64,000 nt of DNA from Ypsolopha sequella. Lineage: Eukaryota > Arthropoda > Insecta > Lepidoptera > Ypsolophidae. The notes under the pieces were generated by a model. It worked only from the letters and a program-made list of their open reading frames with translations. It searched no databases and was not told the DNA's origin. Both the position numbers and the translations under genes were made by a program. Below, piece after piece: positions 10,013 through 21,378 of this stretch (positions are counted from its first letter, which is position 1; every line of letters starts with the position of its first letter). The stretch spans positions 28,348,069-28,412,068 of the forward strand of contig OW203993.1 of NCBI GenBank assembly GCA_934047225.1, given 5' to 3'.

Positions 10013-10408
10013 TATAGTAGTTTATGCTACAAGGGTGCAAAGGAATAAATTTCGAGGACGATTTAAAACACGAGCGTAGCGAGTGTTTTAAACGTAACCG
10101 AGTAATTTATTGCTTTTACGCCCGTGTATCATACTACGTTTTTCAATGCAGAGTGTGAGGAAATGAAAACAAATATAATCTTGTGAACTTTAAATTATAA
10201 TTGGCTCAAAAGGACTGTATCCAGAGCCGTTAAACAGTGGAAAAAAAAGTATAACATCTATGGTACACAGGAAAGTCTTCAGGTTAGCCAACCATTGTAA
10301 ATAAATAAAAAAAAATAATAATAATAAAGCCCTAGAGCAAAATAATCGACTTTTTGTTCGGTTTTGATGCATAAAAAGTGGGCCTTTACGAGCACATGCA
10401 TTGAAAAA
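10013..10408 (+). mobile_element. Interspersed repeat of about 395 bp, copy 1
   Basis: The element runs from 'tagtagtttatgctacaagg' to 'gagcacatgcattgaaaa'. It contains an internal palindrome around 'cacgagcgtagcgagtg'. Copies lie at 33,485 (interrupted) and, inverted, at 53,731. It is a non-autonomous element of unknown class. A minus-strand open frame (MHQNRTKSRLFC...FPLFNGSGYSPF) is partly preserved between copies. Confidence 0.8.
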
Positions 10409-10971
10409 ATAATTAAATCTTTTTGCTAATATTGTTCTTTTCTTAGATATTATGCACAATATACTACAAGTTGGTGCATTAAATTAAATAAACAATCTCA
10501 AATCAAAATGCCGACATAAAGAGAATGTGTGTTTTATAAAGTTTCTATCAAACAGATAACAAAAACAACAACAACATCAACAACGACAAGGGAACCCTAA
10601 ACCATAAGATACCAAAAACAAATTAAATGCATTTTTTATATATAAGGAAAGTTAATTTACCGTTCGATATCGCTTAGGCCTCCTTGATTGCTTGAAATAG
10701 GATACATATAAATTTAATTACATTATATTCTTAAGAATATATAAATATACCTAATTAACAAAAAAAGTGTGACAAGTGCAAGTACGACTCGCACGTTCAG
10801 GGTTATACTATTTAATCAATTAGTTACTAAACGGTCATCTTTAAAAAAATATCAAACATATAGTTGTATAGGCATGGACGCCGGAAGGGGGGTGCATTTG
10901 CACCCCGCTGTTTTGGTGAAAAATAAACAAAAAATATACATATAATTAAATGAGACTTGAGGATAATTCAT

Positions 10972-11175
10972 GATTTATATAAAAACGGCTCACCTCGATA
11001 CGTGTTATGATCGGGAAAGCCGACCAGTTTCAGCAGATTTAGACTGCCTTCATCTGGGTGAGTAAAGACGTTTACGCGATGACGTTACGCCTCACACTGG
11101 CAGTCTAAATCCGCTGAAACTGGTCGGCTTTCCCGATCATAACACGTATTGAGGTGAGCCGTTTTTATATAAATC
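10972..11175. mobile_element. Fold-back MITE with arms of about 85 bp
   Basis: The left arm 'gatttatataaaaacggctc...gatcgggaaagccgaccagt' is repeated almost perfectly in reverse complement to 11,175. The two arms are separated by only about 40 bp. It would form a long hairpin. No other copy was noticed in this window. Confidence 0.85.
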
Positions 11176-11514
11176 AAAAAATATATATATTTTAATGACT
11201 TGACGTGACATAAAATGCCCAAACGGCATTTCTTCCTATAATCCTATAAGGATAACACGTAGGATACGTCTAACACGTTTGCCGCATTCCTTTTAGATAT
11301 CAAGAATCACGTATAATTAAGTATAAATAAGGATTCATCATTCGTCAATATATATTACATATTCTTTTTTTTTTTTTTTTTTTTCAAAATCAAGATATTA
11401 CATATTTAACCATCAAACTGGTAGAAACTATCTATTTTATACCGCCCCCAAATTGGTGACCCCGACGTTCAAAAGTATTATACAATAATGTAAAAGCAGT
11501 TGTTTCTTGAGAAA

Positions 11515-11670
11515 CAAATTATAAAATATAAATTCGTAGCGGCGCCATGAGTCCAGCACTGAATCTCTGTGATGATGTGTTAATTTGTTTGTGCACTTCC
11601 CCCAGATCAGTCCAGCCAGGACAGCTCGTTCAAGTAGAGCTTCAGTATACTGACACACAAACTGGGCTAG
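11515..11670 (-). mobile_element. LINE 3' end fragment
   Basis: On the minus strand the end of a coding region ('gagctgtcctggctgg') is followed by 'ggggaagtgcacaa', 'gattcagtgctggactcat' and 'cgctacgaattta'. The same order occurs on the plus strand at 52,590-52,690 after a LINE zinc-knuckle ORF. This is a 5'-truncated copy of that family. Confidence 0.7.
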
Positions 11671-12087
11671 TGTAGAACAATATGTAATGAATATGCCATG
11701 TTTTAAAGAGTTAGTGAATAATATGAGTCGAGTGGGGAGTAGTTTAAAAGTACACACCTGGGAAGCAGCCACTACAGGAGCGCTTGTGCCTGCAACATGC
11801 AATGAATCCGTTACTGTACCAATGCATTCCGTACCTCACCCACCAGGGGCGGCTGCAGGGAGGGGGGGGCTTTATTATTGTATAATTTGTTCTTGGTAAC
11901 TCTCACCAAATATAATTAACTAATTTATTTTAAGCTGAAGTCCGGTACAAAATGGGTATGGGCTATGACTTGCACTTTTATCAGACTATACTCAGAAACA
12001 CCTCTGACACTCCCACAGCGAGTCATGTTTATTTATTTATTTAATATAAAATTGTTCAGCATTACAGCATTGTTACAATGCATATAA

Positions 12088-12254
12088 TGTAGCCGATTCT
12101 GAAGGCTTTAATTTTAGTTTTAGTGCTGTCAGAACTAAAATTATTCCAAAGAAATTTATCTTCTGTTCCTAGCATTTAAGGACTATTTTACAATAAACAA
12201 AATTTAGTTTTGACAGCACTAAAACTAAAATTAAAGCCTTCAGAATTGGCTTTA
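12088..12254. mobile_element. Fold-back MITE, 'tgtagccgattctgaagg' family, copy 2
   Basis: About 167 bp with long terminal inverted repeats ('tgtagccgattctgaaggct' and 'gccttcagaattggcttta'). The inner arms are 'tagttttagtgctgtcagaa' and its complement. It is closely similar to the copies at 12,528 and 43,981. Confidence 0.88.
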
Positions 12255-12527
12255 TTATTTCATTAAAACTCTTCTATTAGTTTATGTAAACTGTTAACTG
12301 AAAGTAGGTTGTTTAATTTTTTTTTATCGTTAACTAATCTAAACGTAGATAAGAAAAAAACGAGGAAAACGGCTTGCCACTCGCCACAGAGTAATTTGAT
12401 CTATTTAACTGACCTGTTGGTCAGTTATTGCAGAGTATATACCTAGTAAGTGTCCTCGTTATTGTTTGAAATACATATGGGGGTACATGCGAAATTATAT
12501 CCGATCCGTAGGTAGATAGTCAGACAC

Positions 12528-12694
12528 TGTAGCCGACTCTGAAGGCTTTAATTTTAGTTTTAGTGCTGTCAAAACTAAATTTTCATTGTTGCAAAATACT
12601 TCATAAGTGTGAAGAACAGGAGCTAAATTACTTTGGAAAAATTTAAGTCTTGACAGCACTAAAACTAAAGTTAAAGCCTGCAGAATCGGCTTTA
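12528..12694. mobile_element. Fold-back MITE, 'tgtagccgattctgaagg' family, copy 3
   Basis: Same structure and length as the copy 440 bp upstream ('tgtagccgactctgaaggct' to 'gcctgcagaatcggcttta'). The central loop is different and shared with the copies at 9,636 and 39,631 ('agaacaggagctaaattac'). Confidence 0.88.
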
Positions 12695-12839
12695 TTGGCT
12701 GGTTTAGTTGGCGAGTTTAGTTAGTTGGCACTGAGATTACTTGGAACGCGCGCGTGTACTATGGCCAGTTACCAATAGTTTGACCACGCGGTTTTGCGCC
12801 ATTTTTTGTATAAAATAAAAATTCTCAAGTTCCCATATG

Positions 12840-13260
12840 CTTCCATCCAACAGCCCGTATTCGTTCACTGCTGGACATAGGCCTCCCCAATATTACGCCA
12901 CTCTTGGCTCACTCATCCAGCTGCCAACCGCAACATCCTTCAGATCGTTAGTCCAGCGGGCACGACGGCGGCCTACGCTGCACTTTGCTGTACATGGTCT
13001 CTATTCCAATGCCTTACGGCCCCAAAGGTTATCACATCGGCGACAAATATGGCCAGTCCACTGCCACTACAACTTACTGATTCGGCAGGCTATGTCGGTC
13101 ACCTTCGATCTCTGACGGATATCTTCGTTTCGGATTTTATCCATCAAAGATATCCCAAGCATAGCCCGCTCCATAGCTCGTTGAGCGACCTTAAATCGGC
13201 GGATCAGGCTTTTGGTAAGAGACCACGTCTCAGCGCCATACGTCATCACTGTCATCACTG
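12840..13260 (-). mobile_element. RTE-type LINE 3' fragment
   Basis: The minus-strand reading gives TYGAETWSLTKSLIRRFKVAQ, then RAMERAMLGISLMDKIRNED and IRQRSKVTDIACRISKL. This is the classic segment just after the RT domain in insect RTE elements. It continues, degraded, to a 'gctggacataggcctcccc' tail near 12,870. Frame changes break it, so it is a dead 5'-truncated copy. Confidence 0.85.
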
Positions 13261-14273
13261 GAATGCTTATAAGTCACTTTGCCCATATGCTTATAAGTCA
13301 CTTTATCAAGGAAATATTTGAATATCAATAATTCAATTTGCTTTATGGAACTGTAAGCAAAAATTACAAATGAAAAAAATAAACTACATTTTAACAATTC
13401 CAAAAACAGCCAAATCCCTTGCATTAATTTTCATATCAATAAGGGCAAAATACAATTTACCTGATTGAATGTCTAAGCTAGTTTGTACTATGCAACATTT
13501 TTTTTTTAAATAAATAATTTTTTTCAGTTTATAATATCACAAATTAAAAATAGTCAAGATCAACTTTCAAATTACATTCAAACTGTAGGATTTGGTCAAA
13601 AACGAAATTTTATTATTTATTTTCGAACATTTCAGTCTTTAACCTGCTCTCCCATAAACTTAATAAGCTAAATTAAATATACATATAATTATTTATTTTA
13701 AAAAGTTTATAGCACACTGTGCGTAAAATGACCGCTGCGCGTGCGTAAAGTCGGCATTTTCCGCACTTGTGCTATAAAAAATTATACGAAACTCGTGCGA
13801 GAAACTTTTTCTCGACTCGTGTGATTGCAGCACTCGCCTTCGGCTCGTGCCGCAAACTCACACTCGTCAGAAAACGTTTCATCGCTCTCGTATCATAATA
13901 TACTATTATAAAATTTTTGATAACAATAAAAAAAAACAGTGGCAACTTCTCCAATGCTCTGAGGGGGGCTAAGGGATCATCATCATCACTGATGATGTAC
14001 TTCAGACATGGCTGTATGAGCTAAGTTCCCTTTACCTTCCCACATAGTGAGAGAGTTTAAGCAAATCTTAATGAAAGAAAACACAATCTAAAGATTTCCA
14101 GTGTTGCCTGTAGGTTAAGAATTACCCTAGATTGACTGCAAAATTATCACATTTTGATTGCATCTTCAGTAGACTAATCCACAACAATTTTTTTTTGTTG
14201 AATGTAGTCTTAATAACTTAAACTTTGGCAAAAGTTTCATTGTTATACGATAATAATTGACGAAGTTAGAGAA
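13261..14273. other. Intergenic, AT-rich; one small GC-richer hairpin
   Basis: No gene is visible. Around 13,700-13,910 there is a patch with repeated 'ctcgtg' motifs in both orientations ('gaaactcgtgcgagaaac', 'gactcgtgtgattgcagcac'). It resembles the arms of a MITE, but no clear termini were found. Confidence 0.5.
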
Positions 14274-14447
14274 GTTTAAAGTTCATATCTTTAATGCGCG
14301 GGAATAAACGATAGCTCCCAGGCGGCCACTCTGAGAGTGACGTCACACTTCACAAACTACTCCAGCGCCCGGAGAGAGCAGTACGTAAAAATGTCTCTAC
14401 ATAGGCAGTCAGTGATATAATTATTGTGTTGTTCCAAAGTGTCAGTT

Positions 14448-14586
14448 AACAACGAAATCTACACTTGGAAAAATATTTATAATGGTACCGAAAGAGATTA
14501 ATTTGCGAAAGCAATGGTGTGAAGTCATGAGAAAGAATGAGCTGTCTCCCAAAACAGCAGCGTATTGTTGTGAGGACAATTTTGAC
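14448..14586 (+). pseudogene. THAP-like domain fragment with a splice-donor-like end
   Basis: From the ATG at about 14,482 the reading is VPKEINLRKQWCEVMRK, then NELSPKTAAYCCEDNFD, stopping at a GTAAGTAAG donor. The pattern P-K-x-x-x-x-R-x-x-W ... C-x-E-x-x-F follows the core of THAP zinc-finger domains, common in animal transposases and their domesticated relatives. The expected zinc-ligand His after C-x-E is Asn here. No clear upstream C-x-C pair was found in frame, so it is degenerate or a chance match. A promoter-like stretch with a TGACGTCA site lies upstream at 14,300-14,380. Confidence 0.35.
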
Positions 14587-14670
14587 GTAAGTAAGTAAGT
14601 ACTTACCTTTTATATAAATACTTATACTTACTGTGTACTTATTATACCAAATTACAGCCAGCGATTCCTC

Positions 14671-15083
14671 AAGGGGCTCCACAATGCTAAACATCTGTTT
14701 TGTATTGGATTCAGTTCCGTCAATGTAGATCGTAAAAATTGAAAAAAATATAGCATGTTTTTTGACTCAAGACAATTATGAATTACACTTTATAAATAAA
14801 CATACTTTCAATGTTTCATTAATTATATTAATTAAAAAAAGCATGAATTTCACGAAAAAGGCGATTCAGTTTCCATGTTTCAAAACCGATTGAAACGAAA
14901 CCAACACACGCAGATACTAACTAGAAAAAAACATCTTTATTACATAAAGAAATTATGGTTAATGTCCTAATGGAGCCGCAATTTCTAAATAACTGAAGTT
15001 TTGCGTGCGCGGCAGGATAAAGAGTCAAAAAACAAACGCGTTAGAACAGGACTGAATTTTAGCATTGTGCAGCCCTTTAAGTG
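14671..15083. mobile_element. Interspersed repeat with short terminal inverted repeats, copy 1
   Basis: It begins 'aaggggctccacaatgctaa' and ends 'ttagcattgtgcagccctt', an imperfect inverted pair. The internal part shares 'gcgattcagtttccat', 'accgattgaaacgaaacc' and 'acatctttattacata' with the copy at 54,252. It looks like a non-autonomous DNA transposon. Confidence 0.7.
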
Positions 15084-15589
15084 TTTGTAATGTAATAAAT
15101 AACAAATTTATTACATACCCGTGGTAGGTGGTACTATTGCTGAAAATGATCGTCATTAGGTGACAATTTTAATTTTTTTATGTCTCCTCTTTCTTTAGTT
15201 TAGGTATGTATATTTTTTCATGAACGTTAAATGTAATAAGTAAGTTATGTTCTGTCATATGAAGAGGTCAAAGCATTGGCAGAATGGCGGTTACTCTACC
15301 GACAAGACAAAATCGTATTCTTATGCTATAGATAGATAAAAATAATAAGTAGGTAGGTTGTATACTCGAGTTAACGAGTCACGGAAAAGCGTTCTATTTA
15401 CCCCTCAGTAACGAAATGTACGACTTTTGTTATAAAATGCAACCACACATGATTACCGTGGTAAAATGTCACCAACGGCGCGCTGCGGCGGTGTCTTTTT
15501 AGTCGTAAGTCGAGATGGCGGCATTTCCTTTGACGCGGCTACAGGTGCAGTCGGTTGAACGACCTGCTTTGCTAGGACTCGGTAACAAC

Positions 15590-15898
15590 AGAATAGAGCT
15601 GATGCCGGGCTCGACTGTGAGGTATAGAGTACTTATGACTTGCAAACCCTCATTAAGTTATTCAGGGGAGAGTAAGAAGACAGTTCTCAAACAGGCACAA
15701 CCAGTACTGCCTACCAGTTCCATAAAACAGACTGGTGACGGCCAGCGGTGTCACTGGTGCGCGAGGGTTTCGCCAACCCGCCTGCCCAGAGTGTGTGAGT
15801 ATGCGCATTTCTTCCAGGAGGACCGCCAAGAATGGCGAAATCTTGGAAAGGTCTGTCCAGCAGTGGACAAACCAGGCTGATAGATAAATCGATGAATG
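15590..15898 (+). repeat. RTE-tailed short interspersed element, copy 1
   Basis: The sequence 'gagctgatgccgggctcgac' to 'caggctgatagataaatcg' matches the repeat at 35,505-35,852. The last 80 bp ('gaatggcgaaatcttggaaa' then 'gtccagcagtggacaa') resemble the 3' end of insect RTE LINEs. It is either a SINE with an RTE-derived tail or a truncated RTE. No open frame survives. Confidence 0.7.
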
Positions 15899-15974
15899 GA
15901 ACAAATAACTTGTATGTAAAGTTCTTTTCACAAATTTTTTTCTTGTTATTTTGTAAATTTTTTCTATTTATCAA

Positions 15975-16195
15975 TAAATGGATTTCACCTTGTATAATAA
16001 TATTTTACCTATAATTTTAATCGTATATATATTTCTACATAAATTAAATAAACATTTAATCTAAGTAGTTCATGTACATTTATTATTTTATTACATATAT
16101 TTTTATAAGATTAAAATTTGACTTGTGAAACGTGAATTATATATACCTACTTTGCAAAATAAACTTTTTGAATTTTTTTGAATTTTGAATACGAA
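15975..16195 (+). mobile_element. 5'-truncated copy of the LINE at 3.6-7.5 kb
   Basis: This is nearly base-for-base the 3' UTR of the LINE in the AIF intron (7,328-7,530). It includes 'atatacctactttgcaaaat' and the terminal TTGAATTTT repeats. Only about 210 bp of 3' end were inserted. Confidence 0.92.
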
Positions 16196-16756
16196 AATGC
16201 CGACTTCTTTCGTGAAAAGATCTTTACGTACCTACTAGGCTACCGTGTGGATAACGTAAACATTGGTAGGTACCTATATCTAAAGTATATTAAGTTTGCT
16301 TACGTCTCTGCTTTGACACTCCTGATTTCGGCACTGTGGAACTTGGTATTATTAGAAAAATATTCCGCCACTGCCATCATTAAGCCGTCTGCTCTGAGAA
16401 TATTAAGTATTAGATTGGTCCTTATTAAAACCCGTTTGAGTCATATTTGTAAATTTTAACTAAAAGTAATTATTGCTTACTTGTTAATATAATTTCTCAA
16501 AGAGTCCTCTTTACCTAAACTTGAATTAAAATCCTAAAAACAAGAAATACAGCGTAAAATCTGTAGAGCGCCCGCACACGGTTGTGAAGTGTGACGTCAA
16601 ATCGGTCAAGTGGGCAACGCGCTCATTTCGGCGGGCGTTTAGCGGTACATTCATTTTACTTCAAACTTTGTTAATATCTCTGTAAGTACTTGGTATTTTT
16701 CGATGATTTAAAAACTTCTATTCATGTAAAAGTAATACCAAGGCTATCTGCTTATA
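16196..16756. other. Intergenic; short inverted match to 14.3 kb
   Basis: No gene seen. At 16,574-16,610 the motif 'ttgtgaagtgtgacgtca' is the reverse complement of 'tgacgtcacacttcacaa' at about 14,337. Both lie in GC-richer patches, so the two may be the arms of one larger decayed element. Confidence 0.4.
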
Positions 16757-17910
16757 GTACATTTCAAATACCATGGCCCTATTGCACTTGAAACTTAACA
16801 ATGGGGCTCATAATGTTTGCCTTTTGTTATCTAATTTGGAGCACTTCAAATTGGCACGCGTCGGTGGTCTGTATGTAACTAAAGCGTGACTAAGAAATTT
16901 TGGTACTTGAAAATAAAAATACGTATGATTAGTTATTTACATTAATGTTTAAATTATAATACTATGGTATCTTTATATTTATTACATGTAACGTCTAATA
17001 ATTAACAAGTACAGACATTCAGATAACTTAAGTTACGACTAGCTTAATTGATTTACGTTTAACATATAGGTACATTAATTATAAAAAATATAAGATTCAT
17101 TCGCTTTCTGACATATTTTCTTCCGAACTTGAGGTTTCGCAGGTGTTTATGATGAATGGATACACAGGGTGGGTTAAAAAGTCGTTCTCCACTTTGATGA
17201 CATGCTCACAAGCATTTTTCCAAAGCGTGGAGTTCGTATTGTCTACCACAGTTCTTAAATTTTGAATTACGGTATCACCCACTGTTGGTGTAATGTTCGT
17301 CTTACGAATTTGTGAAAATTGATGAATCTCTGTGAGCGTTGGAACTTCATTTTTTTGATAAAAGTCGTACACAGTTCTCTTCACAAATTCTTCTGTAAAA
17401 TTATCAATTTTTGTAAAAGAAGCTTTTATTCGTGTTCGGGGAAGATATCTTGGTCCTGATGAGGGTGATGAGACAATCCTTTTAACTGTCCTTTCCGGAA
17501 CATTGGTGAATATCGATGTTTCTTTAATTACACCTTTTTCGCCCATTCGATTTAACAAAGTTTTATAAACACTTATCACCACATCTTGAGCGTCCTTGCT
17601 TAAAAATCTTTTCTTACGTTGCTGCGAACTAACTTCACCACTAGACGGGTCACTTATGGATGTTACCCAAGGTCGAAACATTGTTATTGACAGTATACGT
17701 GTAATCACTAACGTAGTCAGATGACAACTAACATGAAATATTGTTTACATTCATAAAGATTACTTGGTTAAACGATCAAGATCATTAGGTTGCGTGTAAA
17801 ATACCACACCGCAAAAGGGTCTGGCCAGGTATCTTTTGTTATCACTAATCCTATTGTTAACACCTAATGACCGTCTTAAGTGGAATCGGGCCATGGTATT
17901 TGAAATGTAC
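16757..17910 (-). mobile_element. Tc1/mariner-like element with internally deleted transposase, copy 1
   Basis: The terminal inverted repeats are 'gtacatttcaaataccatgg' at both ends, flanked by TA dinucleotides (16,755-16,756 and 17,911-17,912). That is the TA duplication expected of the IS630/Tc1/mariner superfamily. The 1,154-bp element carries one minus-strand ORF (17,097-17,708). A second, inverted and further deleted copy is at 50,709-51,548. Confidence 0.85.
17097..17708 (-). CDS. Truncated transposase-like protein (HTH part fused to C-terminal tail)
   Basis: The frame of 203 codons is intact. Its N-terminal half (KDAQDVVISVYKTLLNRMGE, then SIFTNVPERTVKRIVSS) resembles the helix-turn-helix DNA-binding part of Tc1/mariner-like transposases common in insects. 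The C-terminal 60 residues (NACEHVIKVENDFL, then an acidic serine tail ending SSSEENMSESE) resemble the end of the same transposases. The whole DDE catalytic core between them is missing. If expressed, it could bind the element's ends without cutting. Family assignment is from motif recall. Confidence 0.65.
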   Translation of the reverse strand: MITRILSITMFRPWVTSISDPSSGEVSSQQRKKRFLSKDAQDVVISVYKTLLNRMGEKGVIKETSIFTNVPERTVKRIVSSPSSGPRYLPRTRIKASFTKIDNFTEEFVKRTVYDFYQKNEVPTLTEIHQFSQIRKTNITPTVGDTVIQNLRTVVDNTNSTLWKNACEHVIKVENDFLTHPVYPFIINTCETSSSEENMSESE

Positions 17911-17912
17911 TA

Positions 17913-18714
17913 TACCTATGAATGTAATAAGTTAGAGTGGATAAGTCTATTAATAAAATTATCATATTTTAGGCATACACTCCTAATATTTTTGTTTCAA
18001 TTTCTACTAAATGGTATGAGAATAACTCTTGCTACATCAAAATAATAGTGACTTGAACAAAAACGCCAATAGGGTACATTTTTGTAGGATTGGCATGGCA
18101 CTCTGCCCGCCTACAACCTACTTCACACTACATTTCAAACACATGTGGGACTGGTATTTATCAGCTTAGTGCCCTGCATAAATAGGTAGTAAAGTTAAGA
18201 ATTATTATAAGGTTTTCTAAATGTGCTATTTAAAAAAAAATGTGTAATTGCAAGTAAGACTCAGGCCCTGAGGGTTCCTTCTACCTTAATTGTTTAAAAA
18301 CCAAATCCACAACTCCCTTGGCACTTACAATCTACTCAATTCTACGAATCTAAAGGGTCTAGTCAAGTTGGACTAAAATAATAATAATAATGAGCGTTTT
18401 TCTCGTTGTTTTTATTTCTTAGTTCTTAGCTTTCCTCCAGATGTCGCTGTCCATGTCACCATAGATAAAATGTGTTTCGTAGCAATCAATGTCAAAGTGG
18501 TTTTTCGTTTGTTTGGAATCGGTGCAAATTTTTGTCATTGATTCTGTTGCTAAAGAATACGACAGTGCCATCTAGGAATCTTATTTAACACTAAATTTGA
18601 CATAAGGAAAAACGCTCATTAAAAATAGGTACTTGTAGGTCAACTGGAACTGCCCTATATTTTCATTTCTTGATGTTTGTATGAGACTGATTATGTAAAG
18701 GGCAATAACTTTTT
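17913..18714. other. Intergenic, AT-rich
   Basis: No gene or clearly bounded repeat. A weak inverted pair, 'aatgagcgtttttctcgttg' (about 18,390) against 'ggaaaaacgctcatt' (about 18,607), suggests one more decayed fold-back element of about 220 bp. Confidence 0.45.
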
Positions 18715-18888
18715 TAGGGTTCTGTACCTAAAAGGTACAAAAGGAACCTTTATAGTGAGACTCTATAACTTTAGCACCGTTAGGGATAAAGACATGAAAT
18801 TTGGCACAAAAATAGCATTAATTTGCCCACATATCGCCGGTTAAAAAAAATATGAAAATTTTTTAATAGTTCAAAATGTTTCCAAAAC

Positions 18889-18903
18889 AAAATTGAGAAA
18901 AAT
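18889..18903. repeat. Target-site duplication, left copy
   Basis: The 15 bases AAAATTGAGAAAAAT directly precede the T-run (the LINE's poly-A tail on the minus strand). They recur exactly at 20,720-20,734. Confidence 0.9.
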
Positions 18904-20719
18904 TTTTTTTTTTTTTTTTCCTATTTTTGGTCTACTTGCGATCGGTCTTTTGACCATAAGCAGGTATTTTGTGGGTGAAGAGCTTGTGGGTTGGTTAATA
19001 CAGCTATCAAACAACCTTTATCGGTTTACTTCCTGTTATGCAATCCCAGGATTGTGTGCCCCTTCAGGCGTCCCACATCAGCATTACTAGTAAGCAAATC
19101 TGTTGCTAGGTTGTTTACGTGGGACAAAAGGCGGGCTTTGTATTTCACATTGCGTTCCTGTATTTCTTCAATCACTGTTGGTACTTCAAGGTATTCATGA
19201 ATTTCCATGGACTTTGTGAACCAGGGAGCGTTTACAATTTTCTTGAGGATGGCATTTTGGCATCTTTGCATGATCTCAATATTTGATTTACTTGCAGTGC
19301 CCCACAACTCGATCCCATAGGTCCACACAGGCTTTAGAACTGCTTTATAAATGAGGAGTTTGTTTTCGAGGGAAAGTCTCGACCTCAGGCTGAGGAGCCA
19401 TTCTAAGTTTCGTATCCTGTGGTTCAGCTCATTTCTTTTCTGTTGGATATGGTGTCTCCAATTCTGTGCTCTATCAAGATGCATTCCTAGATATTTAACA
19501 GTGTTTGTGTGTGGGAGAGTCTCGTCACCCAGTTTTACTTCTGGGCAGTTGCCTCTGCGAAGAGTAAATGTTATGTGCATTGATTTTGTAGCACTTGCTT
19601 TTATCCTCCATTGTCTAAACCAACTGTTAATTTTATTAAGGTGAGTCTGTGGCTGGGCTGATGCTTGCTCTGGATTGGTGCTGCTGTGTCATCTGCATAT
19701 GTTGCCGTGAGTACATCATCAGACTCAGGTGCATCTGCAGTATACAGACTGTACAGTTTTGGTCCGAGAATTGATCCCTGTGGTACACCAGCCTTGATGT
19801 CATATAAATTGGAATGACTGTCATCAAGCTTCACTCTAAATCTGCGGTTTTCAAGATGGGACCTGAGTAGTACATAGTAAGTGTGAGGTAATGTTTGTTT
19901 TATCTTGTAGAGAAGTCCTTCGTGCCATACTTTGTCGAAGGCTTGTTGTACGTCGAGAAACACAGAAGAGCAGTATTCCTTCGTTTCAAGGGATTGCCTT
20001 ATCTTGTGGCACACTCTATGAATTTGCTCAATGGTTGAGTGTTTTGCTCTAAATCCAAACTGATGATCTGGTAGGAGGTTTCTTTCATTAATTATACTCA
20101 TACTCATACTCATACTCATTTATTCATAATTTATCATTACATGTCTAACATTATTATTACATTATTTCAATAGTATTACATTATTATTAAATTATTATTA
20201 CATTATTATAAAATTAAATATAATCTGCAATCTTCTATCCAGTATTTTTTCCAGCAGTTTTGACAGTACTGGGAGTAGGCTTATTGGTCTATAAGAGCTT
20301 ACTTCACTGGGTGGTTTGCCAGACTTAGGTACCATTATTATTTCAGATATTTTCCAAAGACATGGGAAATAGGATAATCTGAGTATACTATTGAATATGG
20401 CGGTAAGGTGAACTATTGCCTTTCTTGGCAAATGTAGTATTTCTGCAGTGATAAGATCGAAACCTGGAGCTTTTCTAAGTTCTAAAGCAAGAATTTCCCT
20501 ATACAGTTCCTTTGGTGACACATGCTTTATTGGGAGGGATAATTGCAAGTCACTCGCTAGGTAGTTATTAACTTCTTTTTGCCAGTCATCCTGCTCGATA
20601 CTTTTATTTGGAGTGAAGACTTCCTTGAGAAATTGAGCATATGTTTCAACTTTCTCTTCATTTGTTTTAGCCCAGGTCCCATCCGGTTTTCTGATAGGAG
20701 GCACAGCTAGAGAAAATTG
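18904..20719 (-). mobile_element. 5'-truncated Jockey-type LINE with 15-bp target duplication
   Basis: Minus-strand RT fragments in order are: KLLEKILDRRLQI (20,704-20,220), DHQFGFRAKHSTIEQ through AGVPQGSILGPKLYSLYTAD and YADDTA (20,100-19,690), then, after a frame change, VKYLGMHLDRAQNWRHHI to KPVWTYGIELWG (19,580-19,030). The poly-A tail reads as poly-T at 18,904-18,919. Identical 15-bp duplications border both ends, direct evidence of target-primed insertion. A frame change near 19,620 and a small secondary insertion at 20,093-20,215 kill the ORF. Confidence 0.92.
20093..20215. mobile_element. Small secondary insertion inside the Jockey-type RT
   Basis: About 120 bp with (tcatac)n-like start and AT-rich body interrupts the RT frame between the residues RLQI and INERNLL, which are adjacent in related elements. 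It may be the tail of another retroelement. Confidence 0.6.
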
Positions 20720-20734
20720 AAAATTGAGAAAAAT
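20720..20734. repeat. Target-site duplication, right copy
   Basis: Exact repeat of the 15 bases at 18,889-18,903, just upstream of the truncated 5' end of the LINE. Confidence 0.9.
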
Positions 20735-21378
20735 AAAAAATTATATCTTAAAAATATAATATGGGTATCAAATTGTAGATATTAAAAAGCTGATTGTAAA
20801 AATATATACTTTTACAATATTTACTGGCACTGGTTTCGAAAAATCTTTAAAAAACCACAAAAATATGTATGTCCCCCCTCCCCTTATATCCGAAACTGGT
20901 GGACCGAAAAATATGAAAAAAATATGAATTATAGATCAGAACGTGCCAAATTAGGAAAACTATAGCAATTAAAAAAAAAATTTTGCACAAATGAAAAATA
21001 TAAAAAAAGTTAAGTAAAATATATATAAAAGTATTTTATAAAATACAATATGGGTATCACATTGGATGTCCCCCCCCTTATCTCCAAAACTGGTGGACCG
21101 AAAAATATGAAAAATATCATGGTAATATGTGTTTACGTAAACATTACAGGAAAAATAAAGTGGTTGAGAAATTCACGAAATGACAAAATTAAATTTATCA
21201 TCCACAATACGGAACCCTAGGAGTCTGACTCGTACTTGGCCAGTTTTTTTTTTGCATTGTGTTGGATATCTGAATTTTTTACAGAGAGGCAAATGGTGTT
21301 CATCAGAATTCATTACAGATCAGATTCATTACAAAAATTATTGTATAACTGAAAAAAATATTGTGGTATAATATTATG

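Larger units (their letters stand above)
18715..21250. mobile_element. Lepidopteran-type repeat split by a LINE insertion
   Basis: The left part begins 'ttagggttctgtacctaaaa' and the right part ends 'ggaaccctaggagtctgact' 'cgtacttggcc' followed by a T-run. The inverted 'agggttc/gaaccct' ends are typical of an abundant repeat I associate with Lepidoptera. The LINE at 18,904-20,719 sits inside it. The right half also contains an internal imperfect duplication ('tggtggaccgaaaaatatga' twice). Confidence 0.6.
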
